DNA of 64,000 bases, taken from NCBI GenBank assembly GCA_003952965.2, contig RXIC02000113.1, forward strand, positions 1 through 64,000, given 5' to 3'. Positions 13,749 to 25,149 of the stretch are shown here, piece after piece. A program made the position numbers and the translations under genes. The notes under the pieces were generated by a model. That model was not told the origin of the DNA, made no database searches, and worked only from the letters and a program-made list of their open reading frames with translations. The stretch's first letter is position 1. The number at the start of each line of letters is the position of its first letter. The DNA is from Morella rubra (taxonomy: Eukaryota; Streptophyta; Magnoliopsida; Fagales; Myricaceae).

Positions 13749-14237
13749 GACAAATATTATGGCAAAGTGCTATTTTACCATAAGACAACATATATATACT
13801 TGCATTAGATGCCATCGAAATTAGAAAGTCTCACTTACCTGTGGGAGAGGAGGAATGGCGAGAATGTCAATAATTAGAAATTTCCACCGCCTCCAGAGCA
13901 TCCTTGCTTTTGGAGTACTGAATTGATTTTTTTTTTCTTGTATGTGCTTACGATAGGTCTCTGATATTGCCAACATCATATTTGCAAAATAAATCAAATC
14001 CGTGACCGATCGGACAATAATAGCTGTGATATATAATCTTTTATCAAAAATAGGCATTTTTTATCTTCCTTGATCACAGGACTTTGAAATAGAAAAGGGT
14101 CCAGTGATACTCCAATCACAGAGGATATTAGAAAAATCCAATCAATCCAGATGACAATCTTTGCATCAAGTTTCTTCTTTTTCTTTGCTGGTCCATCACT
14201 GCTAGGTGCTCGACTCTCAATATCATATTCCTGATTC

Positions 14238-14696
14238 CTGAACACAATGTAACAAACAATAAATCGGGTTAATGAAAATAGGTATTTTTCTTCTCCCCCT
14301 CAAGCTCATAATACTGGGATCATATGGAGCGTCTTTTTGTATCCCAAAACATAAGTGGTCCGAGACACCCCTCTCCCATCCGTCTTGTGGCCCCGGAGGC
14401 TCATGCCAGGGCAGGACACTGAGAAACGACTACATCGGCGTTTCTCAGCCCCGTTTTCTTCTTTTAAATTAGCCCGTCTGCTGAAAAAAAAAACTAAGAA
14501 GAAGAAGAAAGGCAGAAACAAAACTAAACGAATGGGGTCAGAGTGTGTCCGTTCTGATAAGTTTTTTTTGCATGCATAAAAGCGGTTCGCATGTTCGTGG
14601 GCCTCGGCTCTTTGGGTGAGCCTGCCTCCTGCTTGGTATGGAGATAACATAGCACATTGCAAGGACGCGAAAAAAAAAAAGGAGGAAGATACTAAC
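14238..14696 (-). other. CNGC-A intron 1 with a GC-rich block shared with CNGC-E
   Basis: Intron 1 contains a GC-rich block at about 14,330-14,660 holding CCGGAGGCTCATGCCAG and, further on, CTGCTTGGTATG. A diverged version occupies intron 1 of CNGC-E (53,165-53,430). I could not assign it to a known repeat family. CNGC-C lacks it because of a deletion that also removed exon 1. Confidence 0.5.
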
Positions 14697-14737
14697 TTGT
14701 CCCGTTTTGCTGCCGACGCTGGAAAACGTTTACTCAT

Positions 14738-15010
14738 AACTGAAGGAAATTAAGAAGAAATATGTATGATGATCAGCTTAGAAAACCACAGAAGAAATAG
14801 TTTCAAATACGTCTCAAATGGAATATTGTGTAATTATATGACATTGCGTTGAACCTGACAAACTGGAGCACGCAAGGGAGATTTGGATTTTGACAAAAAT
14901 ACAGACGGGCAAAGATTGGATTTTAGCGCTGTATATATGTAGATGCAATAGAGATATTGTAGATGCAAGCCATAAATAGAGGCAACTCTTCCTAGTTCCT
15001 GCCCTCACAG
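14738..15010 (-). promoter_or_regulatory. Putative CNGC-A promoter and 5' UTR
   Basis: The 270 bp upstream of the CNGC-A start are conserved with the equivalent stretch upstream of CNGC-E (53,484-53,740), far better than the DNA beyond. On the minus strand a TATA-like ACATATATAC sits at 14,931-14,940, about 195 bp before the ATG. CNGC-E has ACATATACAC at the same place. No transcription start can be seen directly. Confidence 0.4.
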
Positions 15011-16149
15011 ATGCTTACTAGACGATGAACCATTGACCAAGACTATCTTCACGTTAAGGTGCTGTTTGATTATAAAAGTTTTGGAGTTAAATGGATTTTT
15101 TTTATATTTATTTGAAATAAAAATTAATAATTTAATAAAGAGAAAAATTTGAAAAAATTATTATATTAGGGTTTCACTCTCAAACATCTCTGTTTCCTTT
15201 GGTACTAATTTTAGATGCTGACTGCATTAATCATGACATGACCTCGCCATGATCTGTTGCTAACGCACTTCACGTGTTCTGACGTAAATGGGTCTTGATT
15301 AGATATGCATGGCCAGCAACGAAATTCTTGGCCACATGAAAAAGCAAACATTAATTAAGGTAGGGATGAAGGATTACGACTCAGATCGATCCCATTCAAA
15401 TTGCGTAATATTTGCAATATATGTGAGAGAGACACAGTTAATATAAATTTGCTACCAACACCACCAAAACGTTAAAGAACAATTATAAGGGCTCTTGATT
15501 AGATATGGCCAGCAAATTCTTGCCCATAATGAAAAATAAAAAACATGAATCAAGTCAGGGATAAAGAATGGGGATCTTATACATGAACCCCTTTCCTAAC
15601 TGCATAATAAAATTAGATGAGAGAAATAGACGTTAAATGTACATTAAAAATATTTATAGAGTTCATATCTCTTGAAATTTAACCCATACAGATAGTGTTT
15701 GTCCTCTGTTTTTAGTCAGAAAAATAGAAGATAAGATAAAAAAAAAAAAAAGAATCAACCATTCGAGTATTTCAAATTACACAATAAAAACGATAGAAAA
15801 GAAAGGGGGCATTGTTTGCAAACCCAAAATATTATGAACTTTTTTACCAATTCAAAATTTTAGTTAATAAAATTATATTAAATTATCTTTTTTTATTACA
15901 ATAAATATAAAAATTCGTTCAAATTATCTCTCTTTTTACTTTTCACCACACACAAAATTCTACTTTTCACTACTTTCACTTAAAATCAATTAAAACTCTA
16001 TTCTACCTCAAATTTCACAATATTCTCAAGATTTCTAACAAATCTTGGTTTACAAAGATCGCCTTAAGTATCTTGTAAACTAAACTACGAGAAAATTTAC
16101 AAACATGGACTAAATTTCCTACAAATATGTCTCCCTTGAACCTTAAAAA
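15011..16149. other. Intergenic flank with a local duplicated block
   Basis: No gene. A block around TTGATTAGATATG..GGCCAGCA occurs at about 15,293-15,370 and again at about 15,493-15,570, and once more upstream of CNGC-E near 54,831-54,890. It is therefore part of the ancestral upstream flank, duplicated locally here. The stretch 15,810-16,060 is AT-rich and loosely resembles the short MITEs at 57.1 and 59.0 kb. Confidence 0.5.
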
Positions 16150-16800
16150 AAATGTTCTTTGACGCAGGTATTGTCAGCACCGAAATTCGAAATTGAAATT
16201 ACTGCTGGGATTGATTTACGAAGAATTTTTGCTCGAGTTATGACTCGTTAGAAAGCTCTATGAGTCTAGTTTCCAACGCATCAAACGACGTACATTTGGA
16301 GTTTTCTAAAAGAAATTATAATAAAATTACTCCAAAGAGGTCAGGCTAATAGCTAATTACAAGGCCTAGTGAATTTTGAACGATTTTTCTATTTATAGCC
16401 AACTCTTTACGTCTTCAATATGTATTTTTATTTTCCTAATAGTATTTTATGTTTCCTAAGTCTTAGTTAATGTTTTAGAAGATGTAATTCTCAATTATCT
16501 ATGCTTAAAGGTTATTCCAAGTTGTACTATTTATACCCTTCTCTAGCAATGGAAAATACAAATTATTGAGTATTTATACAACTTGACCCATAAGTTTTTC
16601 TTAAAGAATGATTTCTTCATTAACTCTTATCATTCGGTGGATTTCGATAGGTGAATTCTTATTCTGTATCTTGTGTTAGATTACATTGAGTGATTATTTC
16701 TGTATCTTATTGTGTTTCTACTTCGGTGGTGAGCTTATCTATCCGAGTGTGTAACTTAGAGCGTGTTTCTAGATCTTCTCACAAATATCTCAACGATCCA
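16150..16800. repeat. LTR-retrotransposon-like fragment (fossil)
   Basis: The wording around 16,240-16,310 (AGAAAGCTCTATGAGTCT followed by TTTCCAACGCATC) resembles untranslated parts of plant LTR elements. It is followed by a TATTTATA-type box and a T-rich leader to about 16,760. There is no coding sequence and no partner LTR in the window. It is broken and of unknown age. It is absent from the matching flank of CNGC-C, which is deleted there. Confidence 0.3.
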
Positions 16801-16859
16801 AATGCTTTCCCTATCTTTCCATAAATATCCCGACTGATCCCAATACTAAATTTGTACCC

Positions 16860-18022
16860 TTATCCTCAAGATTTCCATTTCTCCATAGCAATCCAATTAT
16901 TCTGAGTGCTCACGAAGTATCTATCGCTTTTTCCATTTAACCAAATATCGTTCTTAATTTTCAAGAGCAAATGAGAGATGATATTCGCTGAAGCCTCAAA
17001 ATTTTTCACTGGTGCAATGGTGATGTAATTGCAAGTCATAAATAGATAGAGGCAATTGAGTATATGAACCATGGACCAAGACAATCCTACGTCAAATCTC
17101 CTCTGGTAGCCAACAATTGAAGTTTGAGCAACTTTTACCACATTTCTTTTGTTTTTTCTTCTTTGCTTCAATACGACAATTGGCCAAGAGTACTGATGGG
17201 CTCAGCAGTCAGCTCATCAAGTAGGTCCCAGCATTTACACCACGCCCTTGTCACAGGACCGCTCTCCCAATCGCATCGTCGCCCATATCCCGTGTCCAAT
17301 CTTCATAGCCACACACGTCACCACAGGTACACGTGGAATCCACATTCCATCAATTATCCTGACTAGTCTGTGATTCGAACTGAATAGCCCATTGCATGCC
17401 AACCAAATTCACCGTTGTCCAATCCATCTGCAACTAGACGACTATTTACAATAGCCCAAAACACAAAACATACGCATACCAAACTCGCCCGAACTGATCC
17501 CCTCTTCCCGGTCCACCGCACGCACTTCTTCAAAAACCCTTCCTGTCACGTAACCCTTCAAATATGTTGTGTGCAATTGAAGAGAACCATATTGTATTTA
17601 GAAAAAAAAAAAAAAAAAAAAAGAAAATGTTGTGTTCAAACATTTTACTCTGTGATTCGAACTCTGTTTTTTAATTGTTATTTCCGTTTTCAATAAAGTG
17701 CATTATTGGAAAAAAGAAATTATTTTTTGCCCCTTTTCCCGCCTCCCTCACATTATTGTCAAGTTCAATTCACTCGCGAGTGATCTCACTTCTTGGCCTT
17801 ACTTTGAATTAAAATTGGTTGTATGAGTTCATTTGCTTGTGAGGTTTGGATGTATTTACCAACAGATATACGTCGTTCCTTGACTCATAACTCAAACAAG
17901 TGGCAACTCTGTCACTGGAGAACTATTATTTTCGTTATCAGCTTAAAAGCAAAGAACTTCTGAACCGAACGGTTGGGGCACTATTGAAGCACCATAAGCA
18001 TGCTAGCTACTTTTTGATCCGG
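16860..18022. other. Intergenic flank block repeated at 40.1-42.0 kb and 54.4-59.5 kb
   Basis: No gene. About 17,105-17,200 matches 54,565-54,670 and 56,190-56,290. About 17,200-17,420 (GCCCTTGTCACAGGAC.. and on) matches 40,130-40,260 and 59,280-59,503. About 17,730-18,000 matches 41,715-42,060. The shared order supports duplication of whole gene-plus-flank units. A poly-A run of about 20 lies at 17,602-17,622. Confidence 0.65.
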
Positions 18023-18631
18023 CTAGCCAACTTGTAGCTGAAATGTTCTTCTTTTCATAATTGTGCCCCGCCAAGCTGCTTGTAAAGTAGAAGCTGCTTC
18101 ATGCCGCCTCGAAATAATAGTCCTCACTCCTCAAGTCGTCCGCCATTAGAGCAAACGCATAAACTTTTGTACGGGTTTCGACTGTCTCAGTGGAGATTGG
18201 CAGGTCGGATAGGCCAGGGGGAGAGGACCTTCTGAGTCCCCAATCAATAAGTTCTTCTCCACAAAAATCACCTTTTCGATAACTGAGCGGTTTCCTCCTC
18301 GCATTCATTTGTTGTGGATTTCCAAAAAAATTCCTTGCATGATGAAAAGCATCGCATCAACTGGTTCTCCCTCGCGTGAAATGCAGCTGTGCTTATTGTA
18401 GTAAACTGGTTCGAGACTGTTGCATATCAATTGCAAGAGTTCGCTGTTTTGTTCAAGCATTGGCATCTAGCTTACGAACAATCGAGAAGAATAATAAGAA
18501 ACACTTGACCTCCGAGAAATAGAATTCCAAGACCTAAAACAACCTCTAATGGCCAATCCACTAATTGTATACTATCCCCACACATTCTAATATTTCAGGT
18601 TACTTCTTCGCAGACTTGCAAAAAAAATAAA

Positions 18632-21203
18632 GGAAAATTTACTTTTTAGTCACTAAGTTTTACTTCCTTTTCATTTTTAGTCATGAAACTTAATGAGTTG
18701 AATTTTTAGTCCTTGAGTTTTCATCTCATTTAAATATTAGTCCATCTGTTACGTTCCGTTAGTCTGACTAACAGAAATTTCATCCACGTCAGCATGTCCC
18801 TCCAAATCAGCCTCAACTATCCACGTCAAATTTTTTATACAAAGTAAACGACACACAACATAACTAACTAAAGCCTAACTAACGCTTTGAGGATAAGGAA
18901 CGCTGCGTTTTTGCATCAAGGAGATACTATAACTTAACTGAACGCAGCATTAAAGGGGAGGGAAAACAGTTAACTGCGCGTTTATCTCTTTCTTCTTCAA
19001 CCCCCCCTCCCCCTCCTAAATCTGCGTTTATCACTTTGGAATGAAGACAAAAACGAGAATATTTGTCCTGCACTTTTAGCCCATTTCATTTTTCTTTTTC
19101 AAAATCTGCGTTTATCTCTTTAGAATGAAGACAAAAACGAGAATATTTATCTGGACAAATATTCTTTGGAGTAAGAATAGCATCTACATAAATATCTTTC
19201 TTCAGACCACGGGTAATGAGCTTGTGGTGAACCCATTTTTCCTTTTCTAGATGACCCAAACGGGAGCAAGCTTGGATTACACTTGAAAAGGTCACTTCAT
19301 TCATCTCAGTGCCATTCAGATACATTTGATCAAACAGCCTAATTGCCTCTACTGCATCACCATTTTGTGAAAATCCACAGACCATACAATTCCACGTTAC
19401 AACACTTCTCTGTTTAATCTTTTCAAATATCACATATGCCAAATCCACAAAGCCACATTTGGCATACATGTCGATTAGTCATCCAAAATGTTTCTTTTGA
19501 TAACATGACCATGAATATGATATCCAAGTTGTATTGGCCCACACTTCCACAAGCTGAAAGAGAACTTGCAAGGCTATATGAATCAGGCATCAGTTTCTGC
19601 TTTTGTATCTGCACAAACAGTAATAACGTCTCCTTCAACAATCCTTTTTGAGCACAAAGCGAGATAAGCACATTTCATGATCCGATATGTCTCCCTCCAC
19701 TTGTATGAAGAACCTCCTTGCACTCCTTTAGTTTTCCGCATTCAACATATAATTCTATTAAAGCTGGCCCTAAAAAGTCAAGGTTAGTGTCTAAAGCTTT
19801 TCTAATATGAACTCACTTCCCTTCTCTAAGCAAGCCCAACCTAGCACAAGAACATATGATACACATAATGGTTGCTGAATTGGGTTCGAGAATATTTAGT
19901 GACAAGCTTTGGATTTTATCATTTACTTATTAATTAGTAAGTCCCCAACTTAGTATTTTAACAGAAGTTATAAAAGAAGCTACAAAAGTTTTGCACAACT
20001 GTTAGACAAGATTATCAGAAGAATCAAGATTTCTCGTGTCATCATTGAGTGTCTCCCTGTTGCACAGGCAAATAAGTGGCCAGTAGATGGAAAAATGTTA
20101 CAAGGTTAGAATCACATCCAAGTGGTCCCTTTTAGGTCTACTCGCTAAACTTGGTACTCATCAGCTTAATAAATTTGGAAACCATCGACTTTGTTTGAGC
20201 AGTGCATTAATGTCACCAATTACATAACATATTCACTTTAGCAAAAACATATATACTTTGTTAAGAGTTAAAAGGTTTACCTAAAAGATTTTTTCTATGG
20301 GCAAAATCGTACCTATTATATATAGAGTAAAAAGAAGAAACATTGACAACATATTTGTGTCTGTTTTGTTTGCTTTCATAATGCACGTCACTAGAAAATT
20401 ATAAATTAGATTACTTGAACGGGAAAGCCTCCAAATGGCAATGGTAGTGACCAAGAAAACATTTCGGCATTCAGAGATTGCATTAACCCTTATCAGCACA
20501 AAAATCAATCTAAAGCTCGGATTCATTTATACCAAATTGCATTTCACCCAAAACAACCGTAATCAATCTCTCCTAGCCTACATTTCACCCAACATTGCAG
20601 AGATTGTAGAGACGATAAGAGCATGGAAAACCAACACAGATCTGAAATATCCAAAACACACGAATGAGATGCTTACGGAAGGGGAAACTGATGCTTACGA
20701 AACTGGTTAACCTGTTTTCCTTCATTGATGGTAAAGACATTATGTCTCTTCTTTGCTGGATCGTCCCTCTTCTTCACTGGTCTTCGCTGATTTAGGGTTT
20801 GCGGTAAAGGGGAAATTGATTTGGGATACAGCATTTGAGGATGCGAGGATGCAGGGAACCTTTAGCTTACTCATTTAGTCCTGAACACAGTGTTTTAGTT
20901 AGTCATTGAGATAGAAGAGTTAAACACAGAGTTTTAGTTAGTCATTGAAAGAGAATAGTTAGCTTACTGGTTTGAGCTGTGTGTCGTTTACCTAGAAAAA
21001 AAAAATCTAACGTGGCCAGTTGAGGTTGATTTGGAGGGACATGCTGACATGGATGAAATTTCAGTTAGTCAAACTAACGGAAAGTAACGGATGGACTAAT
21101 ATTTAAACAGGATAAAAATTCAAGGACTAAAAATTTGACTCATTAAGTTTCAGGACTAAAAATGAAAAAGAGTAAAATCTAGTAACTAAAAAGCAAATTT
21201 TTC
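18632..21203. mobile_element. Pack-MULE with PPR gene fragment
   Basis: Perfect 9-bp target duplication AAAAATAAA at 18,623-18,631 and 21,204-21,212. The TIRs are about 226 bp (18,632-18,857 and 20,978-21,203), beginning GGAAAATTTACTTTTTAG on the left and the near-identical complement on the right. The uninterrupted site is visible in CNGC-D near 45,970-45,990. The element sits in the CNGC-B intron between the C-linker and nucleotide-binding exons. There is no transposase; instead it carries pieces of a host PPR gene. Two 50-bp repeats (19,021-19,071 and 19,104-19,155) flank the captured fragment. Confidence 0.88.
19086..19922 (-). pseudogene. Captured PPR (PLS-type) gene fragment
   Basis: PPR proteins bind organellar RNA through helical repeats. 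Reading 19,922 to 19,086 gives several PPR units over shifting frames: DKIQSLSLNILEPN.., GPALIELYVECGKLKECK, LISLCAQKGLLKETLLLF, PDSYSLASSLSACGSVGQ, then MYAKCGFVDLAYVIFEKI, VVTWNCMVCGFSQNGDA and VTFSSVIQACSRLGHLEK. The alternation of P, L and S units marks the plant PLS class. The wording recalls the At1g69350-type protein, from memory only. At least two frame shifts are present, and both ends are cut off inside the repeats. It lies entirely within the Pack-MULE, so it is a transposon capture, not a local gene. Confidence 0.8.
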
Positions 21204-21516
21204 AAAAATAAAATAGAAGACTCACTTTCTTTAGGATGGGTGGACAGAGATGTTGCTTACTCTTCTTTCTAAGATATATGGGCAAATGACAGAGTGGATT
21301 CTTTGCGTCCATCACTTTCTCTTCTTCCAAGATCTGTTTTTCGTTTTTTCACTATCATCTTTTCTTCTATCTCTGGTTTTTTAGATTTAGACCGAACAGA
21401 ATTACCCAATTCGATATTTTTCTTCCACTACATGTACATCTGCCAGACAATAAAACCTGTTCATCAATCCCTTGCTGACTAGAGAATGATACCCTCGATT
21501 CTTCCCATAACATAAA

Positions 21517-21950
21517 GGAATAGTTACTCAAATGGTCCATGTGATTTCACTTTATTACAAATTGATCTTTGTGTTTCCAACTTCAACGATTTGATCTATG
21601 TGATCACCAAAATGATGTATGGGTGATCCTCCGTCCGCACCTTCATTAATCTGTTGACTGAATACATTGACATGTCTATTTTTAAAAACATGGACAAGGT
21701 TGAGCTTGTATTTTTTCACACGTGAACAACCAACTTACCAATTTTCACATATGAAAAAATGTCATTTCAACATTGTCCAGGTGTTTAAAAATAGACATGT
21801 CAGTGTATTTCATCAACGGATTACAGAGGTGTGGACTGAGGGACTCCCGTGCATCATATTGGTAACCACATGAACCAAATCGTTAAAGTTGGAACCACAG
21901 GAAAATTTGTAATAAAGTGAAACTACAGAGACCATTTGGATAAATTTTCC
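21517..21950. mobile_element. MULE-type MITE in CNGC-B intron
   Basis: A 434-bp element with terminal inverted repeats of about 100 bp. The left arm contains CAAATGGTCCATGTGATTTC and the right arm its diverged complement. Flanking 9-mers TAACATAAA (21,508-21,516) and TCATATAAA (21,951-21,959) agree at 7 of 9 positions. CNGC-D has the uninterrupted sequence near 46,350. There is no coding capacity. Confidence 0.7.
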
Positions 21951-22798
21951 TCATATAAATAAGGTTCTCAAGCTTAAAAACAAGGGAAAATTTAAAGTCA
22001 CTCACAAAGTTTTCGCTGATCTTGAAAAACTCCTTGTGTTTCAAAAAAAAAAAATTAAAACTCATTGGACTTTGGATGTTATTACGAAAATTTTCTAGGC
22101 CCAACTCTATCATCGAAGATAATGGAGCTCAGTCCATGCATGCTAAACATAAGGGACTTCACCTAATCTCTATCTGCCATGTATTATTTTTCCATTTCAA
22201 CTCTATTTGGGCTTTCGTCTGCCGCGTCTCCAAACCCGCCACGCCATAATCATTCTCTACAACTCGATCTCAATTTGTCAAAATCCCAAATTTGTGCACT
22301 TGGGGAAAATCCAAAAATCACTACAATCCTCATACACTTGTCACTGCCCTCGGGGTGTTATTCTAAGCTACGGATAACACCTGCTCCCTGTTATAAATGA
22401 TTGAAATTGTGAGACAAAGGTGTGTAGGTTTTACAGTTATGCTCTATATAGTAGACTATATAGTTAGTGACGTGGCGAGTATGGGAATGTGGCAAACGAA
22501 AGCCCAAAAGAAGTTGACGTGGAAAAATAACACATGGAAAACAGCAATTGGGTGAAGCCCTTGATGTTTAGCATGCGTGGACTGGGCTCTGGAGTTAGGC
22601 TGAGTGAATTTTGGTACTAATGTTTAAAGTCCTATGAGTTTTAAAATATTTTTAAAAAAAATCTTGAATTTTTTTGAACTAGGATCAAAATGTAGTGAGC
22701 GATTTTAAATTTTCCATAAAAATAAATTTGGAGATCGAACTTGCAAATTTCCAGCTAAATACATGCAGAAACAATATCAAGCCAACAGTCGAAATAAA

Positions 22799-23348
22799 GG
22801 CTAAAATATAACGCGTGCCCCTATGGTATAACTTTTTCTTGAATATGCCCTTAGGGTTTAATTTGTTGTCCCGCTGCCCCCATGGTGATGTATCTTTCCC
22901 AAAAATACCTCTCCGTCCATATTTCGTCTCCAAACTAACAGGAAATGCTGAGTTGTCACAAAATTACACGTCATAGCCAATACTAAGATGACACGTGTTC
23001 CATTTGCTGACTGGGCATATATCCCTGTGGTTCCGTACAGTCCACGCTGTCCACACTTTTATTGTTCCGAAATTACCCATGCCACGTCACAAAATAATAT
23101 GCCCGAACACCTTTTGTCACGCATTGCCCATCCCTTTCGTGTACCCTTCCACCCCAACACTCGAACATTTCCTCTAAAGACTTGAAAATTTTCCCAAATC
23201 GGTGGAACCCTCGAACCCTAACTATTTACCCCAAATCAATCAAACCGTTCCCATTTTCCCCAAATCAAGCGAACGATAGGAACAGACAATCGAACCGTGC
23301 CCAGTCCACACTGTCTTCGACTCCATCGGTGGTTAACGCTGTCTACCT
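22799..23348. repeat. Left terminal inverted repeat of the MuDR-type MULE
   Basis: 550 bp, the reverse complement of 28,617-29,167 with scattered differences. Homology stops at GTCTACCT (23,341-23,348). The TIR includes the start of the open frame that leads into the GRF gene, so it probably holds that gene's promoter. Confidence 0.9.
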
Positions 23349-24700
23349 CCCATCCCCCTTCACTCGAACCCTAGATTCATTCACCCCATTATTTTCCCGA
23401 ATCCAGCAACTATATATCGAAGCCCTAAATCTGTTGGTGGTGTCCCATAGACGCTCCTCTACAGCAAGCACTTTGAGTGACGGTAGATTTGCTTCTAAGG
23501 AAAGGAGCGAAGGTAAGCTAGATGGGAGACCTCTGTATTTCTGCAGAATCAGTGCACGTGCAAGGTTTAGCAAGACGTCACTTAATCCAGGACGAAGATT
23601 CTGGAGTTGCTCAGAATATTCGACTGCCACGGTGATTACAGACGTCACTTAATCTCTATGGTAACAGCTACATCTCTCTCTTCCATATGTTCATATACAA
23701 AGTGTTGCCATCACAAAATGCCTGAACTGATATGACAATGTTGATTTGCCCGAAAATTTGTTAGCTATGTTTTTTAAGGGAGATCTTTCAAATTTTGAGT
23801 TGTTGATTGGTGTAGATTTAATGGACTTAGCACTGATGACCTATTATGAAGATAGCAAAGTAGAAGCCTACAACAATAGTTTCCCAGTCTGCTGTTTGTA
23901 GACAATCTTTGATAACCATTTTATTTTGTTTGCTGAAAGTGGGTAATTTAGCTCTCAATTATAATTGTTTGATGCGTGAACCTTATATGTTCAAAGTAAT
24001 ATGAAAAAAAGTTTCTGGCTTAGCAAAGGTTGTGGATGTCTTTTTAGGATAGAAGGATGAAAAATCTGTAATCTCATTGATGTCTGTTCAAAGTACTTGC
24101 TTTTGTTTATAATCACGATGGAATATTGCATATGTTCAATCAGTAAGGAGATGTGAAGATCTGTTTGTTTGTTGTTTTTTCCCTTTTTTCATGAGTTAGC
24201 AAAACTGATGTTGGAATCTTATTAGCCTAATATCGTACATTTAGAAGGGCTTTTCATGTAGGTTAGACTTATCTAATAAACCAGCTGCATGTAATATGGA
24301 CTCTTGTATCTATGATTTGATTATTACCTATGGATGACCGTTTAACTGTTTTTATTCGTAGAGGGACAAGGCTTCCTATTTTTTTGAATGGATTGATCCA
24401 CCCTCTCAGCAACAAGAGGATGATGAAACAGATAGTGTCCTATGCCATCTGAAGACAATGGAGAAGAAGTTAAAGATTATGGAGGAGCAACAAAACAGAA
24501 TCGATGAGCTCCTCCTTAAACAAAGCTATATAAAGGAGAAATTAAAGCTATACGAGGAGAAGTTGAAGTCCACGGAGAAGATGTTGAAGGCTATGGATGA
24601 GAAGCTGAAGCGGCTTAAGTTAGTTATGTTGGGGTCATGGGTTTTATTTTGTAGCTGTATTTACCTTTATTTAAGTGGTGCTGAAAGGGAGTCAATGTAG
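23182..24700 (+). pseudogene. GRF zinc-finger / coiled-coil / membrane protein carried by the MULE
   Basis: Two exons joined by a clean GT-AG intron (23,632-24,361): an open frame of about 150 codons from 23,182 to 23,631, and 24,362-24,700. The frame continues without a stop, giving about 262 residues if the first exon is read in full. The GRF domain spans the junction: SARARFSKTSLNPGRRFWSCSEY, then YFFEWIDPP. GRF domains bind single-stranded nucleic acid through zinc. A charged coiled coil follows (about residues 175-235, KLKIMEEQQNRIDELLLKQ), then a hydrophobic segment LGSWVLFCSCIYLYLSG. No ATG exists in frame in exon 1; GTG in front of SHRRSSTASTLSDG may be a lost start. Tyr stands where the family usually has the last zinc Cys. 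So it is probably no longer functional. Confidence 0.7.
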
Positions 24701-25149
24701 TTCTATTTACCTTTGTTGTGGTGCTGAAAGGAAGTCAATGGGTTTTATTTTGTTGTATGTATCTCTTTCACAGACAGATCATGTATTTACATTTAGGAAG
24801 TCATTGTAGTTGCATATTGCTTGTCCTAGAACGGTGGCAAGACCTGATAGTGTCCTTTCAAAGTTACCTATTCAATATTTTGCATCATATTTAATACCAA
24901 TACCAGAGTCAACATTACAGAACCATTCAACTAACCAATGTGCACAATGACCATAACTAACCAAACCAAAGTACTCATCCTGTAACTAAGATTCAACATT
25001 TTATACCAATAACCAAAGTAGTCATTCTCTAAGTAACTAAGGTACTCATTTAACACTTTAATTGCTGCACCACTTCAAAAGCAACATAAACCAAAGTACA
25101 TAACACCATAATTTTGGCCTAAAATTCAAAACCTGCCCCAACATGGACA
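24701..25149. other. MULE interior between the two convergent gene ends
   Basis: About 450 bp between the stop of the GRF gene and the last recognisable transposase codons. AT-rich, with a short repeated phrase around GTGGTGCTGAAAGG (24,676 and 24,718). It probably holds both 3' ends. Nothing else is seen. Confidence 0.5.

Larger units (their letters stand above)
12649..14737 (-). pseudogene. CNGC: CNGC-A: cyclic nucleotide-gated channel, 5' half (alpha subtype)
   Basis: Plant CNGCs are six-helix plasma-membrane cation channels opened by cyclic nucleotides and inhibited by calmodulin. Exon 1 is 14,697-14,737, starting ATG and coding MSKRFPASAAKRDK. Exon 2 is 13,839-14,237: a basic linker, S1 (WIFLISSVIGVSLDP), EDKKC, then S2-S3 ending IIDILAIPPLPQ. 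Exon 4 is 12,649-12,894: S4-S5, with QYVPRILRIY and FFLYIISSHV. All three exons end at GT donors. One base is missing just after EDKKC relative to CNGC-C, which shifts the frame. Exon 4 carries a repeated GLLN..FRYV piece. Later exons lie in the low-fidelity zone. Family assignment is firm; that it is a pseudogene depends on the assembly being right. Confidence 0.85.

Noticed and set aside
14306-14737. 143-codon reverse ORF as one gene
   Set aside because: Only its first 14 codons are coding (CNGC-A exon 1); the rest is intron 1 read through a splice donor.
22988-23185. Two ORFs at the left MULE TIR as separate genes
   Set aside because: They lie in the TIR in other frames from the GRF exon and have no domain.
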